Part shown: in pieces, positions 21,529 through 32,653 of the stretch
Numbering within the stretch: position 1 is the stretch's first letter
Layout of the letters: each line of letters starts with the position of its first letter
DNA from: Blasia pusilla
Taxonomy: Eukaryota > Marchantiophyta > Marchantiopsida > Blasiales
Reading direction: 5' to 3'
NCBI GenBank assembly: GCA_050084515.1
Contig: CM114274.1
Coordinates: 18,786,001 to 18,850,000 of the forward strand
Length of the DNA: 64,000 nucleotides
Translations under genes and position numbers: made by a program
The notes under the pieces: generated by a model
Database searches by the model: none
Seen by the model: only the letters and a program-made list of their open reading frames with translations
What the model was told of the DNA's origin: nothing

Positions 21529-21717
21529 AAGAGATACTAGGTAGATTTAAATTCCAAATTTTTCTATGAGATGGATGACAGGAAGGCGACTGACGATTGG
21601 GGCCACATGAGCACCCGGCCTTTCAGCTCTTAGCATCCTAGAGATGTATGTCGTGGTAGGTAGGGATAGATGGCTATCTGGAGTGAGAGGGACCTAACCA
21701 CCAGCTAGGGGGGCGAT
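21529..21717 (+). other. 3' untranslated region and polypurine tract of the gypsy element
   Basis: Non-coding tail shared with the degraded copy. It ends in CCACCAGCTAGGGGGGCGAT, a purine-rich tract of the kind used to prime plus-strand synthesis. The tract is followed by TGGAGATATTTTGG, a segment that also forms the end of the 3' LTR. Confidence 0.5.
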
Positions 21718-21854
21718 TGGAGATATTTTGGTACTTCTCACCTCTGTGTATTGATCCCATGAGTTAGCATGGGATCGTATGTGTTTGTGTGTGTGTTCAA
21801 TGGCAACAATGTATGTTGTGTAGCGATGTATATGCGCACGATAACTGTCACGAT

Positions 21855-22487
21855 TGTTAGGATAGATCGGTGGGATCTAGCAGAGCGTCTTCACGAGTAG
21901 TGGAGGACATGCCCAAAAGGTCGAGAATGACTTGCTGAGGCCCTGGGAAACATGAGAGAGCAGGTTTCTCCTTCGTTTCGGCTCATTTGGAGCCATATTG
22001 AGGAACTTACTATTTTGGGTAAGTTTCCATGTTGGGGATATTTGACTTTCCACTTTTGGAAGTGGCCCTTGACCCGCTACAACAGGTCAAGAGCCAAGGA
22101 GGTGACCTGCGAGCATAGGTTATCGTTGAGAGGGCTTGGGAGAGGGAAGGGGGTATATCTCCAAGAGAGAGAGAGCTTGAGAGCTCATTCTCTCTTTGTT
22201 GAACCTCTTGGCATAAGGCGGCGGAGCTATGGTCCCTTGCCTTGTGAGTGTAACCCAAGCCTCTCATTAGGAGAGTGGGTTTGCTTTGACATGAGAGAGA
22301 GTGCACATCTTTGAGAGCTATGGTGTGAGATGGTGTAGAGAGAGATTGGATCTTACTTTATTGGAGATATTTTGGTACTTCTCCCCTCTGTGTATGGATG
22401 CCATGAGTTAGCATGGGATCGTGTGTGTTTGTGTGTGTGTTCGATGATAGCGATGTATGTTGTGTAGCGATGTGAATGCGCACGACA
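21855..22487 (+). repeat. 3' LTR of the gypsy element
   Basis: Starts TGTTAGGATAGATCGG and ends GCGCACGACA (TGT...ACA). The first ~506 bp match the 5' LTR. The last 126 bp (22362-22487) instead match 21718-21841, immediately upstream of this LTR, and also the LTR fragment at 56959-57262. The 5' LTR lacks this terminal segment. Confidence 0.7.
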
Positions 22488-25400
22488 GGCTCGTGCATAC
22501 TAACAATAGATAAAAGTCGCGGTGCAGGGAAAATGGCAATTGTTGCTTAAGTTGGTGTTGGCCGCCTCTGGCATACTATCAATAGATAACAGTTGCAACC
22601 GACATGATCCCTGCCATCGAAAGAGGATAAAACTAAACCGAGGGCGCATGCCCCGTCATACACTCCAAGTAAGTAATGCACATAGTAGTGCCGCAGGGTG
22701 TGGAAGAGCACATAAGCTAGAATGGTGGCAAGTGATAAATTCGTGCATCCAACATAACCGAATTTCGCCCCAAGGAAATAAGACTCGACGCTCATACACA
22801 TGCGCGCTCTATCCATTCATAACGTGTACATGAAGAAATCCACCCAATCTACAGCCTAACTTTCAATTCCACTCGATCTTAGCCTTGTCTCACACATTCG
22901 AGGTTGCCGACTACTGTTACGAACAATTCTCCCGGTAGTGTGTCGTGCACATCTCGAGACTACCCAAAACCCTCAGATTCATCCGACGGACATGCACTTG
23001 CCATGTACGCCAATTTCACACGTGGACACCCTAGTGTGCATCTTTACTGAAACGGACGTGTCACAACCACCGTCGAGAGCAAACTTTACGTACCCTTAGT
23101 AGGGGTTGTGAATAAAAATTATAATAAATTACTACCATTTCATGAAATATGTCATCATTTGATAATCTCAACTTTCGTTTTTCTTTCTTCCAAAGAATAC
23201 ATGTTCAAAGAAACCTCGACCTAAAGTACAAATATAAAGTAGAGCTTCCCATCACTTCCAAAAAAAGAAATTTCTAACGTGGATTGGGAAAGTACCTAGG
23301 CAACTATTTGCACGCATTTGGAGCCACATGATGGGCCATGAAACTGAAACTTTTACTCAAAACCTAGGACCACCTCCCCTACAGTCCTACTATAAAAACA
23401 CCAACTTCTCCTCCACCTCTCATAAATGGGCGTCCAACATGACAGTTCCAACGAACCCTTCCCAGGGCGAGCGTCCATAAACACTGTTCGCGCATCTTTA
23501 TGGATTAGAGGTTTCTTCCGCCGGATTTGTACATCCGATTCATGAATTCATCGCGATTCAGAGGCGGACGCCTCGGTTCACGGCCGGGGACGAGAACCCG
23601 AGAGAGATGGCACTCTTACTCGGTTTCCAAAAGGCCGACGCCGTGTCCAGATACGGAGAATCCACTTTGACGACGGTTCGAAAGTCACACGAGAGCACTC
23701 GGCACAATCAACAATGGCCGGTCCCCTCACAATCGAAGCAGTGCATTTAGTATAGCCAATCCTGTGGACCGATCTTATCGTCTCATATTTTATTGACGTA
23801 CGTTGAGGAGCGGCACACGTGACGTATTCCTACACAAGAGTCAGCGTTCGCCGGCCTTGACCGACGAGTTGATAATAACTAGATGTGCTTTGTGGTGAAA
23901 ATTGAGTAAGAAATGATCCGGTGCTTCGGAACGTCACTCTTTTGAGACATGCAGCTCGCATGATCGTGCACTTGATTCCTCCTCAGCCGTGTGCGAGGTG
24001 GGCCACTTCGCTTTGGGACACTCCCAAACTGCCTCGAGAAAAAACTGTCGAACAAGCTGGTGCACACCCAGGGAGCAGGGCAGATGAGATCCTCGGGCGA
24101 CCAGTTCTCGCAACACCGAACGGGAGTTTCGGTCAGTAGGAAGGCTGCGAGATATCCCCTCCAATCTAAAGGCGATTTAAGGGGAAAAAAAAAAAACCCA
24201 CGATGGACAACTGCTGCATTAAAGATGGAAACCAAGTTGTACTAGTTCTCCGACGTGTAGTGAATGGTGCATCGAAGGAAGATGTGCACGTAGCTACTAT
24301 TCCAGTGTCCAAGGACTTTTGCTATGACTGAAAACTTACAAGGACGAAAGCTGTTCTGTCGCCTCCGCTGGAAGCATGCTCAACAGAGGGTGGAAATCGT
24401 GGATGCCACAGTATCCGCCTTGGGACATAAAGACCAGAACTGTGAAAAAAGCTTCCAGTGTGACGAGGATTCAACAGGTTAGACTGCACATGCCATGGAT
24501 CAGTCTTCCAGCTCAGCCATGATCCTTCCCTGCGTGCATGCGACGTCCTACCGGTACTGCATAGACGCCGGTTAGAAAGGGCAGTGACCCTACCAGTCGC
24601 ATTATACCGACAAGAATCTACCATGCGACGGCGACGTGATCCGCTGGAGATGATAGAAACGGATCCGCTCAGGCGTTAAAGGGCAAGGGCAAACACCACC
24701 AAGAAACCGGGAAAGAGAAACTGTCAAAACCGTCCTGGATACAATTCTCGTGAGGAAACCAGACCTCCAGCACCTCCGATCGGAAACAGGCCGCATCGGT
24801 CAATTTAGAAAACTAGAAAAGGATAGTGGGCCCATCATGGGGATGGACATGCACGACAATCTCTTCTACGCTTCCAAGTTCAACCTCAGAAGGGAAAATG
24901 AGACGGACAAAGTTACTGTACCAGGCATGAATGAGCACCCTGGTGTGCTGGGAGATGGAACTGCTCTGTACTGTAACTGACTAAAGAAAAGTGACTGACA
25001 GCTGAGTCTCAGAAAGGAAAGTAACAATTAGAGGAGTGGGTTACAGTCGCCGCATTGAACGTTTAGCAAGAAGGCGATGGCCCACCAGCGAGAGCAAAGC
25101 CGAAGTTGAGCCCCCCTCACAAAATTGAGAGTATAAACTACAGGATCGAAACAGATTTGTAGTTAAGTCTCAGCAAGCCTAGATTCTTTAATAAAAGAGA
25201 GGGGAGAGGGCGAATCCCATATTCCCAGCAGAAACTCTACGACCGATAATGAAGCTTGGAGGTAGTACGAGTTGTCCAACTTAGACCCCACTTGAAAACG
25301 AAAAGGGACTTTCATACGACGGAAATGCGAACTGAGATAGGAGGAATGCATTTCTTTCATCAATGACAACTCGATGTTCGACTCTCAAGATCCACAAAGC

Positions 25401-25560
25401 CACACAAGGAAATCACGATATGGAATCGACTATTCAACCTCATTCCAAACATCTGTCGTTCTTGTGGCTATCCGGAAAGGCAGATAAGATGAAAACAAAG
25501 TCTTCCATAGCAAAATTTAGTACAAATGGAGCTTAATAAGCAGCATCTACTACTACGAGC
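22488..25560. other. Intergenic; no gene seen
   Basis: Three kilobases of mixed composition between the gypsy element and the large minus-strand gene. Only short overlapping frames on both strands occur. A TATA-like CTATAAAAACACC at 23388-23400, followed by a short frame from about 23426, is too weak to call. 25200-25712 may hold the 3' untranslated region of the gene that follows. Confidence 0.5.
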
Positions 25561-25712
25561 TTGTGACTCTCTCACACAACACCCGTTTTAAGACGACCAC
25601 CGTACACCGACTCCACGCGAGCACAGGAGGATTCACAGCCGCTCCCTCTTTTGCAAACTGCAAGAAGAGTAAACTTACTAGCAGAAACACACCAACAGCC
25701 GTTCCAAAAAAT

Positions 25713-28700
25713 CTATGCGTCGACATTACGTAATTGCCGGTTTCCTTTGTTAAAAAATTGGTGCGGCTTCCTACTTTGCGCTGGTAGAGTGACCTCTGGT
25801 GCGGAACAAACATCTCCTTCCTCTTCGTCTGAGCTTGATGACCATTCTTCTTCAGACGAAGAAGTTTCCTCGGAAGACGACGACTCCTGAGCCGCAGCAG
25901 CGTTGCTCGGTCGCTCACTGGTCCCAACTGCTAGAAGAGAAAGAACTTCCTCTAAGGGTACTTCCAGTTTGTCTGTTATTCTTATCTCTGCATTGGAAGG
26001 TGAATCCAAAGTTCTATACAGATCTGATCCTGACCCACTAAAAGAAAGAGATTCATTTCTTATCCGTTCCTTCCTTTGATCCACTCTTACAGAACTTCTA
26101 CTTTTGTACAAGGTCGCCGCAGCCCTTAGATCCATCACTTCACTATTTCTATCTTGCGACTGCAGTGCCTTAGGCATAGACAAACTTTTGTCAAGATAAT
26201 TCATTGACAATCTATCGGCAGATGTAGGGCCCTTCTCTGGTGTGCTCAACTCAGAAAGGGAAAGTCGTCTTTCAGGGTGAGACGTGAACCTGGTTGGCAA
26301 GGAATCACTGTGCTCCCGCCTGTGGGTTCGAGGCGAGGGCGACAAGACTTTCTCCTCACTAGGACTCCTGCGAACCGCAAGGCTCTCCCTCTCCCTCTCC
26401 CTCTCCTCTCTTTCGCGCCTCTTCAACCAGGGTGTGGTCTTCAACCATGGCGAAGAACAATTCCTGTCTGGAGTTGTGTTCCAGTCCACACTCTCAGCAT
26501 TTCCATACCCATTACTCACGTCAGGTGTAATATCGCCATTCTTGGCCGTCGGGAGCTCAGACGTAACCTCAACCCCTCCTTTCTCTCGTCTCCTTGACCA
26601 CCATGACGAGGCGGACTTTTCGGGCGTAGCACGCTGCTTGTCTTTGGGTTCTGACCTTAACTCCGCGTTTGAACTAGGCCAAAAGAATCGCCTCTCCGGA
26701 GAAAGAAATTCATCGGTGGAGTAGGCATCCTCGTCCACTGTATTCATTGCTTCGGAAGTAGAAAAGCTCTTGCCATGTGAAATAAACCTTCTTGCGGATT
26801 TCTCATTGGCCTCTGAATTACCATCCGATAAAGACACTTCTCCTTCCCGCAATTGAGCACTTGAGCTTACTGCATCTGCCTTCACTCGCTTCTTCGTCCA
26901 CGACAGGGAAAATTTCTTCTCAGGTGACTTGAATCTTTCATTAGTGTATACACCATCTGTTTCCAAAGATGCTTTCTCGATTCCAGCAAGTGACGCAGCG
27001 ACGGAGCCTTTCTTCTCTGGAGTCAGCACAGGGGTTTTAGACGCAGCCATCACCTTCTTCCCTCCGCCGCCCTCAACCGAAAAGGCCTTTTTCAATGGGA
27101 GAAAGAACCTCTCTCTGAACCTATCCGCAGACAAATTATCCTTGACCGGCGTTGACTGCGACCCTGATGATGGGCTTTTCTCCAGCCCTCGCGATTTGGG
27201 CCCCACAACATCCGCCTTCTTTGCTCCGTTTGCTTCTGTAGAGAACACTCTCTTCAAGGGCGACATCAACTGCACACGATCCTTCAAATTTTCAACGGTT
27301 TCATCTTCTTTATCCGTTGCAGCAACCGTGGATAGTCCTTCCTCATTCGGTGACGGCTGCACCTCTGAGACGGAGTCAAGTTTCTTCCCTGCATCTCCCT
27401 CAGATGTGAAAACTTTCTTCAGTGGCGAGATGAACCTGTCCCGTTTACTCAAAACTGACGAGGCTCCTTTCCTATCAGGCGTCGGGGGAAGTCCGTTCTT
27501 CCCTGAACTCTCCTTGTTACCGACGTTCCTAACCGCCGACATGACTTTCCTCATCGGCGACATGTAGCGCTCCGTGGACTCCTCATTCTTCTCAGGGTCA
27601 ATGGCTTTCCTCATCGGGGACATGAGGCTATCTTCTGGTACTGATGTTTCACGCTCGGTGAGATCAACCGCATTGACCGAAGCTGCAACTGGAGCGGCCC
27701 TCTCCGTACTTCCATCCTCCTTCTGTCCTACCTTCGTCCAAGTAGGAGTATATTTCTTCGCTAGCGGACCTGTAATTCCCTCAGCAGTCTCCACAGATTG
27801 AATTCCAGGCCAAGCCTTCCTTCTCACAGACACCGCTGGTTCATCCTCTGAGTCAGAGGACAGTGAATCATCATCTGTGTGGGCGCTAGATTCCCGCGAA
27901 GAAGCATGTTTTCTCAGAGAGACTGATCGAGCTTCAGCCACTTCTACCTTCTCGTTCTGTTGACTTGCAGGTGTCAAAGACGCACTCCTTTTCCGTGTAA
28001 AATATCTCTCCGTAAAGTCATCATACTCCTCTTTGCTCTTCACCCTTCCTTTAGCCCCCAAGGACAGTCTTGTCTCAACGCCACTGAGATCAGTAATAGA
28101 TCCACGAGCTCCAGCAAATACAGGACCTTCCCCCGGTGAGACCTGAGCATCACTTCCATTGGTAGACGTGTTAGTTACCCCACAGAGAACAGCTGTAGAT
28201 TGACCACTTTTCGGAACTGCTGCAACTTCATCTCCGGCGCTCTGAGAATCGCATATGATGGTCGCACTAACCAGCGGCGGTGCATCCACTCCAGACGCAA
28301 CTCTCTCTTCCGCATCGCTACCGCTGTCGGGAGCGATTGCATCAGAAACCACTATCTCGGGAGTTGCGACCACGTCTGCGATAGATGTCATGTTGGTCCA
28401 TGAAACTTCATCAAAACTTCCCTTCGCCATCACCTCCTCCCCTAATTTCTTGGTTTCAGACATATCTACCTCACCCTCCATACGCACACTTCTTATCGAG
28501 GTGAGCTTGACCGTACTTGGGACTGATTTCTCATGCTCAGAGAATTTGGGCCCACTGGCTGGAGTTAGCAAGACAGCCGATATAACAGTAACTTTATCCT
28601 CCTTTTCCTCAATCTTCGTCCAATTAGGAGTGTAATTCGTCACGATGGAACTAGAACTAGTATTGCAATCCAGAACACCAACCACAGACTCTTCACCCGA

Positions 28701-30842
28701 GAAACTCCTCTCGAACATTTCATCCTGAGGGACATCTTCCTCCGCAAGAATATGATGACTACTGCTACGTGTGCCCCTCAGCTCGCTTGAAAAATCTGAC
28801 CTAGAAGCATCGTTCTCCGGGACAAGTTCAAACGTTTCTTCCATCAACTCCTCCACAAACTTCTTGGTCGAGGGTACATGCCTTTGCTCCCCGCTACAAG
28901 AACTGGTAAATGAAGTGCTCCCCTCGGTTAATGCTTCAGAAACTTGTCGCCCCATATCCTCCTCTAGCATCCTGGCCGCGGACGCATCATTCCGCTCCTC
29001 CGGAAGAATTTCAAAACACTCCTCTGCCACATCCACTTCCAACTTCTTGATCCCCGACACGTCCATCTGCACCTCGACAGAACGACTGTTGTATGAAGCA
29101 TACCCGAGATTGCTAATTTGTTCTACATTTGAGTGACATACCACCCCCAAAACTTCCTCAAGACATCCTTTCTTCGGGAACTCATTTGAAACAGGGAGAT
29201 TTTCCTGCTCCTCAACAGAACCACTGCCCAATGAATTGTTCCCATCCTTCCTTGGCTGTTCTGAGCTTGAAACAGGCTCTACACACGCCTGGTGGTCGCT
29301 CTCCTTCAGACACTCGTTACGAAACCCCTTGACCTCGGACACTTCTGTGAGGCTACATGACGTGCTCGCAAGTTTGCTACGCTCATCAATAAATATATCT
29401 TTCTCAGTTTCAAGCAATCTACTAGTGAATTTCTTGTATCCATGCGCACGCATGACTGAAAAGAACTTATTTTTTACCGTGTTAACTTCCTTCGCTGCAT
29501 CAATGTGGATCACACCTGCACCAAGAGCGACAGCAACGCCATCTCGTCTGTGACGGCCATTTGAAGATCGATGTGCGGATTGAGCCGACTCGTCAACCAG
29601 TGTAGCGCTGTTTTCCCCCCTCCCAACCCCACAATTCCCCTGTTCAGCTCCCAACACCGAAGGACCGGATTCCCATCCTTTGGATACTAGCATTTTTACA
29701 CCGTTGAAACCATTGGGCTCCGGTTTCATCATCCGAGCCACCGCTACATTCTTTTCCATGGGAATTGGTAGGCATTGTGCCACTGAATTTGATAGAACCT
29801 CAGCAACGTTCTCAACCGTTGCTACTTGATCATTCGAAGATAATGTTGCTGTCGCTACGGCCTTATTTGTTGGAACAGGTAGTACTAGCTCGATCGGGGC
29901 TGATAGGGGCTCAGATTTGCTCTCCTTCACCAAAACTTGAAGCCCTCCTCTTTCACTTGCGACCGTTGGAGTCTCGGGAGGACCTGAGTTAACCTCGACA
30001 GACTTGCAGGCTGAACCTGAGGAAGCAATGACTTCATTTGGCGCGCCCAAGTTCGCCTCTCGATTTGATGCGATCGCCGAGAACACAGTCCCCACAGTTG
30101 AAGCACTCTTATCAGATTTAACTCCTGGCTCCGAAGAGACTAACTCAGGTATAACCTTGCCCTCCGCTGCTTTGCGGACACCAGAGACTGATGATTTATC
30201 TTCCACTGTAGGTGGAGAGACATTACGACTCTCATGGTGCATTTCGACGACGTTGGCGGCAGCAGACTGGATTTTCTTGCCCTCATCTCCGCTCGTCAGG
30301 GAAATGAACAAGCCCCTGGCGATCAAGGGACGCCGAGTGTCACCGGGTGCATCATCCACGGCGGTAACTGTGCCATTGTCTTCCAAGACCTCTCCAAATT
30401 TGATCTTGGTGGGGGGACCTGATAGCGAGAGAGGGGGAAGCTCGTCATCATCTTCGTCACGAATGACGTTCCATTTTATCTCATCGGCCTGGCGCTTTCT
30501 CTGAGTGAAAGATAGTACATTCATCCAACCCCGTGCCTTTTCCTCCAACTTCCTCATTCGCTCCAGCAAGCCAGCCCGAGCTGGCTTTGATTGATCCAAC
30601 TCCACCTGCTCCTCTTGCCAGCGCCTCGCGGACTGGAGATTCCCCGATTCTTCTTCGGTTTCGGAACTCTCTCCCATGTTCATGCTTATGAGAGCAATTG
30701 CGCACAAGGCCGTAGAGATGAGAAGGGGAGAAAAATAGACAATGACAGGAAATAGAGCGGGAGTAAAGGATAGCAGGAACAGGCAAAATATGATTGGATG
30801 ACTCCATATAAAGGCAACGCATTCCCAGGCTCTCACGGCCAT
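25713..30842 (-). CDS. Large membrane-anchored, repeat-rich acidic protein (1,709 residues)
   Basis: A single uninterrupted 5.1-kb frame. The Met at 30842 is chosen because it is the first ATG after a TATA box ~95 bp upstream; the frame itself stays open further up. The N-terminus (MAVRAWECVAFIWSHPII) leads into two hydrophobic segments at about 8-27 and 30-53, so the protein is probably membrane-inserted with a very long tail. The tail is low in complexity and Ser/Glu/Lys-rich. It repeats an SP(L/M/E)(K/R)(K/R) motif with a preceding aromatic or Met (FISPLKKVF, LMSPLKRVF, YMSPMRKVM, FKSPEKKFS, FLSPERRFF) and a YTP(N/T)WTK motif twice. The end is acidic (SSSEETSSSEEEWSSSSDEE). The layout recalls plant transmembrane proteins such as Arabidopsis At5g17910, but I know no function. 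Those SP-K sites could be kinase targets. Confidence 0.75.
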   Translation of the reverse strand: MAVRAWECVAFIWSHPIIFCLFLLSFTPALFPVIVYFSPLLISTALCAIALISMNMGESSETEEESGNLQSARRWQEEQVELDQSKPARAGLLERMRKLEEKARGWMNVLSFTQRKRQADEIKWNVIRDEDDDELPPLSLSGPPTKIKFGEVLEDNGTVTAVDDAPGDTRRPLIARGLFISLTSGDEGKKIQSAAANVVEMHHESRNVSPPTVEDKSSVSGVRKAAEGKVIPELVSSEPGVKSDKSASTVGTVFSAIASNREANLGAPNEVIASSGSACKSVEVNSGPPETPTVASERGGLQVLVKESKSEPLSAPIELVLPVPTNKAVATATLSSNDQVATVENVAEVLSNSVAQCLPIPMEKNVAVARMMKPEPNGFNGVKMLVSKGWESGPSVLGAEQGNCGVGRGENSATLVDESAQSAHRSSNGRHRRDGVAVALGAGVIHIDAAKEVNTVKNKFFSVMRAHGYKKFTSRLLETEKDIFIDERSKLASTSCSLTEVSEVKGFRNECLKESDHQACVEPVSSSEQPRKDGNNSLGSGSVEEQENLPVSNEFPKKGCLEEVLGVVCHSNVEQISNLGYASYNSRSVEVQMDVSGIKKLEVDVAEECFEILPEERNDASAARMLEEDMGRQVSEALTEGSTSFTSSCSGEQRHVPSTKKFVEELMEETFELVPENDASRSDFSSELRGTRSSSHHILAEEDVPQDEMFERSFSGEESVVGVLDCNTSSSSIVTNYTPNWTKIEEKEDKVTVISAVLLTPASGPKFSEHEKSVPSTVKLTSIRSVRMEGEVDMSETKKLGEEVMAKGSFDEVSWTNMTSIADVVATPEIVVSDAIAPDSGSDAEERVASGVDAPPLVSATIICDSQSAGDEVAAVPKSGQSTAVLCGVTNTSTNGSDAQVSPGEGPVFAGARGSITDLSGVETRLSLGAKGRVKSKEEYDDFTERYFTRKRSASLTPASQQNEKVEVAEARSVSLRKHASSRESSAHTDDDSLSSDSEDEPAVSVRRKAWPGIQSVETAEGITGPLAKKYTPTWTKVGQKEDGSTERAAPVAASVNAVDLTERETSVPEDSLMSPMRKAIDPEKNEESTERYMSPMRKVMSAVRNVGNKESSGKNGLPPTPDRKGASSVLSKRDRFISPLKKVFTSEGDAGKKLDSVSEVQPSPNEEGLSTVAATDKEDETVENLKDRVQLMSPLKRVFSTEANGAKKADVVGPKSRGLEKSPSSGSQSTPVKDNLSADRFRERFFLPLKKAFSVEGGGGKKVMAASKTPVLTPEKKGSVAASLAGIEKASLETDGVYTNERFKSPEKKFSLSWTKKRVKADAVSSSAQLREGEVSLSDGNSEANEKSARRFISHGKSFSTSEAMNTVDEDAYSTDEFLSPERRFFWPSSNAELRSEPKDKQRATPEKSASSWWSRRREKGGVEVTSELPTAKNGDITPDVSNGYGNAESVDWNTTPDRNCSSPWLKTTPWLKRREREERERERESLAVRRSPSEEKVLSPSPRTHRREHSDSLPTRFTSHPERRLSLSELSTPEKGPTSADRLSMNYLDKSLSMPKALQSQDRNSEVMDLRAAATLYKSRSSVRVDQRKERIRNESLSFSGSGSDLYRTLDSPSNAEIRITDKLEVPLEEVLSLLAVGTSERPSNAAAAQESSSSEETSSSEEEWSSSSDEEEGDVCSAPEVTLPAQSRKPHQFFNKGNRQLRNVDA

Positions 30843-30936
30843 CTTTACCACTTGCCCAGTTTCTCTTGAGCTCCTTGTCTCTCCGATGCTGGTTTTCAAA
30901 ATTATCTTCCGACGGAAATTACTATCAGGAGCGTAG

Positions 30937-30944
30937 CTTATATA
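30937..30944 (-). promoter_or_regulatory. TATA box of the 1,709-residue gene
   Basis: On the minus strand the sequence reads GGTATATAAGCT. It lies ~95 bp upstream of the chosen Met at 30842, leaving a 5' leader of about 65 bases if transcription starts ~30 bp downstream. Confidence 0.55.
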
Positions 30945-30974
30945 CCACAGAGCCCCAGAGGAGCTCCCTTAGCA

Positions 30975-30978
<4 letters not shown>

Positions 30979-31030
<52 letters not shown>
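30979..31030. repeat. (CT)26 microsatellite, (GA)n on the gene strand
   Basis: A perfect CT run of 52 bp just upstream of the TATA box of the minus-strand gene. GA/CT tracts near plant core promoters can bind GAGA-type BBR/BPC factors; a regulatory role here is only possible. Confidence 0.85.
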
Positions 31031-31032
<2 letters not shown>

Positions 31033-32375
31033 TCAAATCTGCAACTATTCTCTCGAGTGTGCTGAGATCTGCTCAACGGTCTACGTTATACTCTGACATC
31101 TTCCACCTCTGCATTGTTCGTGAAAGGGCGCAATGAACCGAACTGGCCTTCTGAATGTCCGCAAGCCCTTTCACACTTGCACTCCGCATATCGTTACTTC
31201 ATTTCAAACGCCCCTCCCGGCGGCGTTACAACAACTCCTGCACTCCCGCGTCGTCGACCTGACTCCTCCCTCACCTCTTTGTGTCGCCCGATCAGCTCCA
31301 TGAATCCACAGTATGCACGACTTCCCATTTCCTTAAACCTTTTCCTCGCTTTCCCTCGCACTCTTCGGTTCTCATCGAATCTCGCCTTAAGGACGCCCTT
31401 CACTTCACTTCTTCCTCCGCTAGACCCACAAAACTCCCCGTGTGAACAAGCGCCACGTGAACACACTCACTCACCCGCGAATTCCTTCCTGTTCTGTACA
31501 CAAGACCGCTACACGGTTCCCTTGGACATGCTTCACTCTCTTCCTCTTTCCCTCCCACTCTCCTTCGTTTCCCTCTCGGAACGGAGTTGGCAACAGCATT
31601 GAAAACAGACATGTTGGCAAGCTCACGCAAGGCGCACAAGTCGCAGCAGCAAAAGCGTCGTCAGTCATCGCTACAATCTCTGCCGTCCGTGGGCTCCTCG
31701 TTTCGGCTACCCGCTGCTACGCATCCTGTAGCGTCTGCAGCAACGCAGATAGTGATGGGATGCAAATGTGTGGGCCAGGCCTATTCGCCATCCGTATATA
31801 TCCCCCGCAGCAGTCCGGACTCCAGACCAGAGTCAGCCCCGCCTTTGTGGATGGATACAGTAGTGGGCCCCCTACGCTACCGTATGCGCCATTGCGCGTC
31901 ACCCGCCCTTTTCGTCTTCTGGGCGATGGGGGACCGTCGTTCTGTACACGTGTCAGCGATTTGGTACCAGTTCGTTCCGTTCCGGCTAACATCTTCAGAT
32001 TCTTGAGGATTCGTAATTGGCGTGGATTAAATCGGCTAACGGATAGAGTAAGGATGGGTGGGGTTTTAATACAGACATTTGCTTAAGTGGCCCCCTACCA
32101 ACTTTTGTTGTTTGGGTGGCTCCTTTGCAAAATTTGCTACTTGAGTGGCCCCTTCGAAGTGCCACGTCTAAGGTCCATCCGGTTGCCTCTAAGGTTCTTC
32201 TCTGTCGCTACTCTAGAGAGCAATGGTAGGATACAGGAACAATCCGTAGTTAGGGTTACTATGACTTGATTTCTGGCTGAATTGATGCTTGGCATATCAT
32301 ATGTTTTCACGGGGCTTGCAATTGGGCCACAGTTATTACTGTTGAGTGTTTGTTGTTCACTAATACAATTACAAA
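31031..32375. other. GC-richer intergenic DNA, no convincing gene
   Basis: Overlapping frames exist on both strands (for example 31587-32006 plus and 31717-31992 minus) but none looks like a protein I know, and opposite-strand frames are equally long. It is probably promoter or spacer DNA upstream of the large gene. Confidence 0.4.
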
Positions 32376-32603
32376 ATGGATGGTACCGAGCGTCCCAAAG
32401 ATCATGTCTCGTCTATGGTTGATGGATGTGCAAACGTGAGTAGACACCATTTTCCTGTGAATGACAAGGAATATTTTGGTAGCAATCGCCAAGATGAGAA
32501 GTTTGGGTCTTATGAACGAAGCCCATTATCAAGAGACTCCTTGGCTGCTTTCGAGTTGTGGAGAGCATCCACATCCATGAATGATCCCAATTTGGAAGAA
32601 GGT
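32376..32603 (+). other. Exon-like open segment
   Basis: A balanced frame (PKDHVSSMVDGCANVSRHH, LAAFELWRASTSMNDPNLEE) ends at about 32601, next to GGTAAACA, which could be a donor site. No partner exon is found, because the sequence downstream is cut off by the LINE insertion at 32654. Unrecognised. Confidence 0.25.
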
Positions 32604-32653
32604 AAACACTTGTTCAAGTTGCGGCTAGAATCAAAATAGCACATGTTTCATTG

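Larger units (their letters stand above)
12774..22487 (+). mobile_element. Ty3/gypsy retrotransposon carrying a DNA methyltransferase and a PHD finger
   Basis: Order: 5' LTR, leader, gag-like region, aspartic protease, C5-cytosine DNA methyltransferase, reverse transcriptase, RNase H, integrase with C-terminal PHD finger, 3' LTR. RT before integrase places it in Ty3/gypsy. Methyltransferase genes inside retrotransposons have been reported from dinoflagellates and charophyte algae (de Mendoza and colleagues, Nature Communications 2018), so the principle is known. The combination with PHD in this arrangement is what I would check. The copy is dead: many stops, several RT frameshifts, and a nested solo LTR at 16802-18063. 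Flanking target duplications are not visible (CATGAC before, GGCTCG after). Confidence 0.85.

Noticed and set aside
26277-30504. Many plus-strand frames within the 25.7-30.8 kb region
   Set aside because: They are antisense to the 1,709-residue gene; their Ser/Phe-rich composition mirrors its Glu/Lys/Ser codons.
31114-32086. Several 130-210-residue frames on the plus strand upstream of the large gene
   Set aside because: Equally long frames overlap on the minus strand, composition follows the local GC content, and no domain or homology is recognisable.
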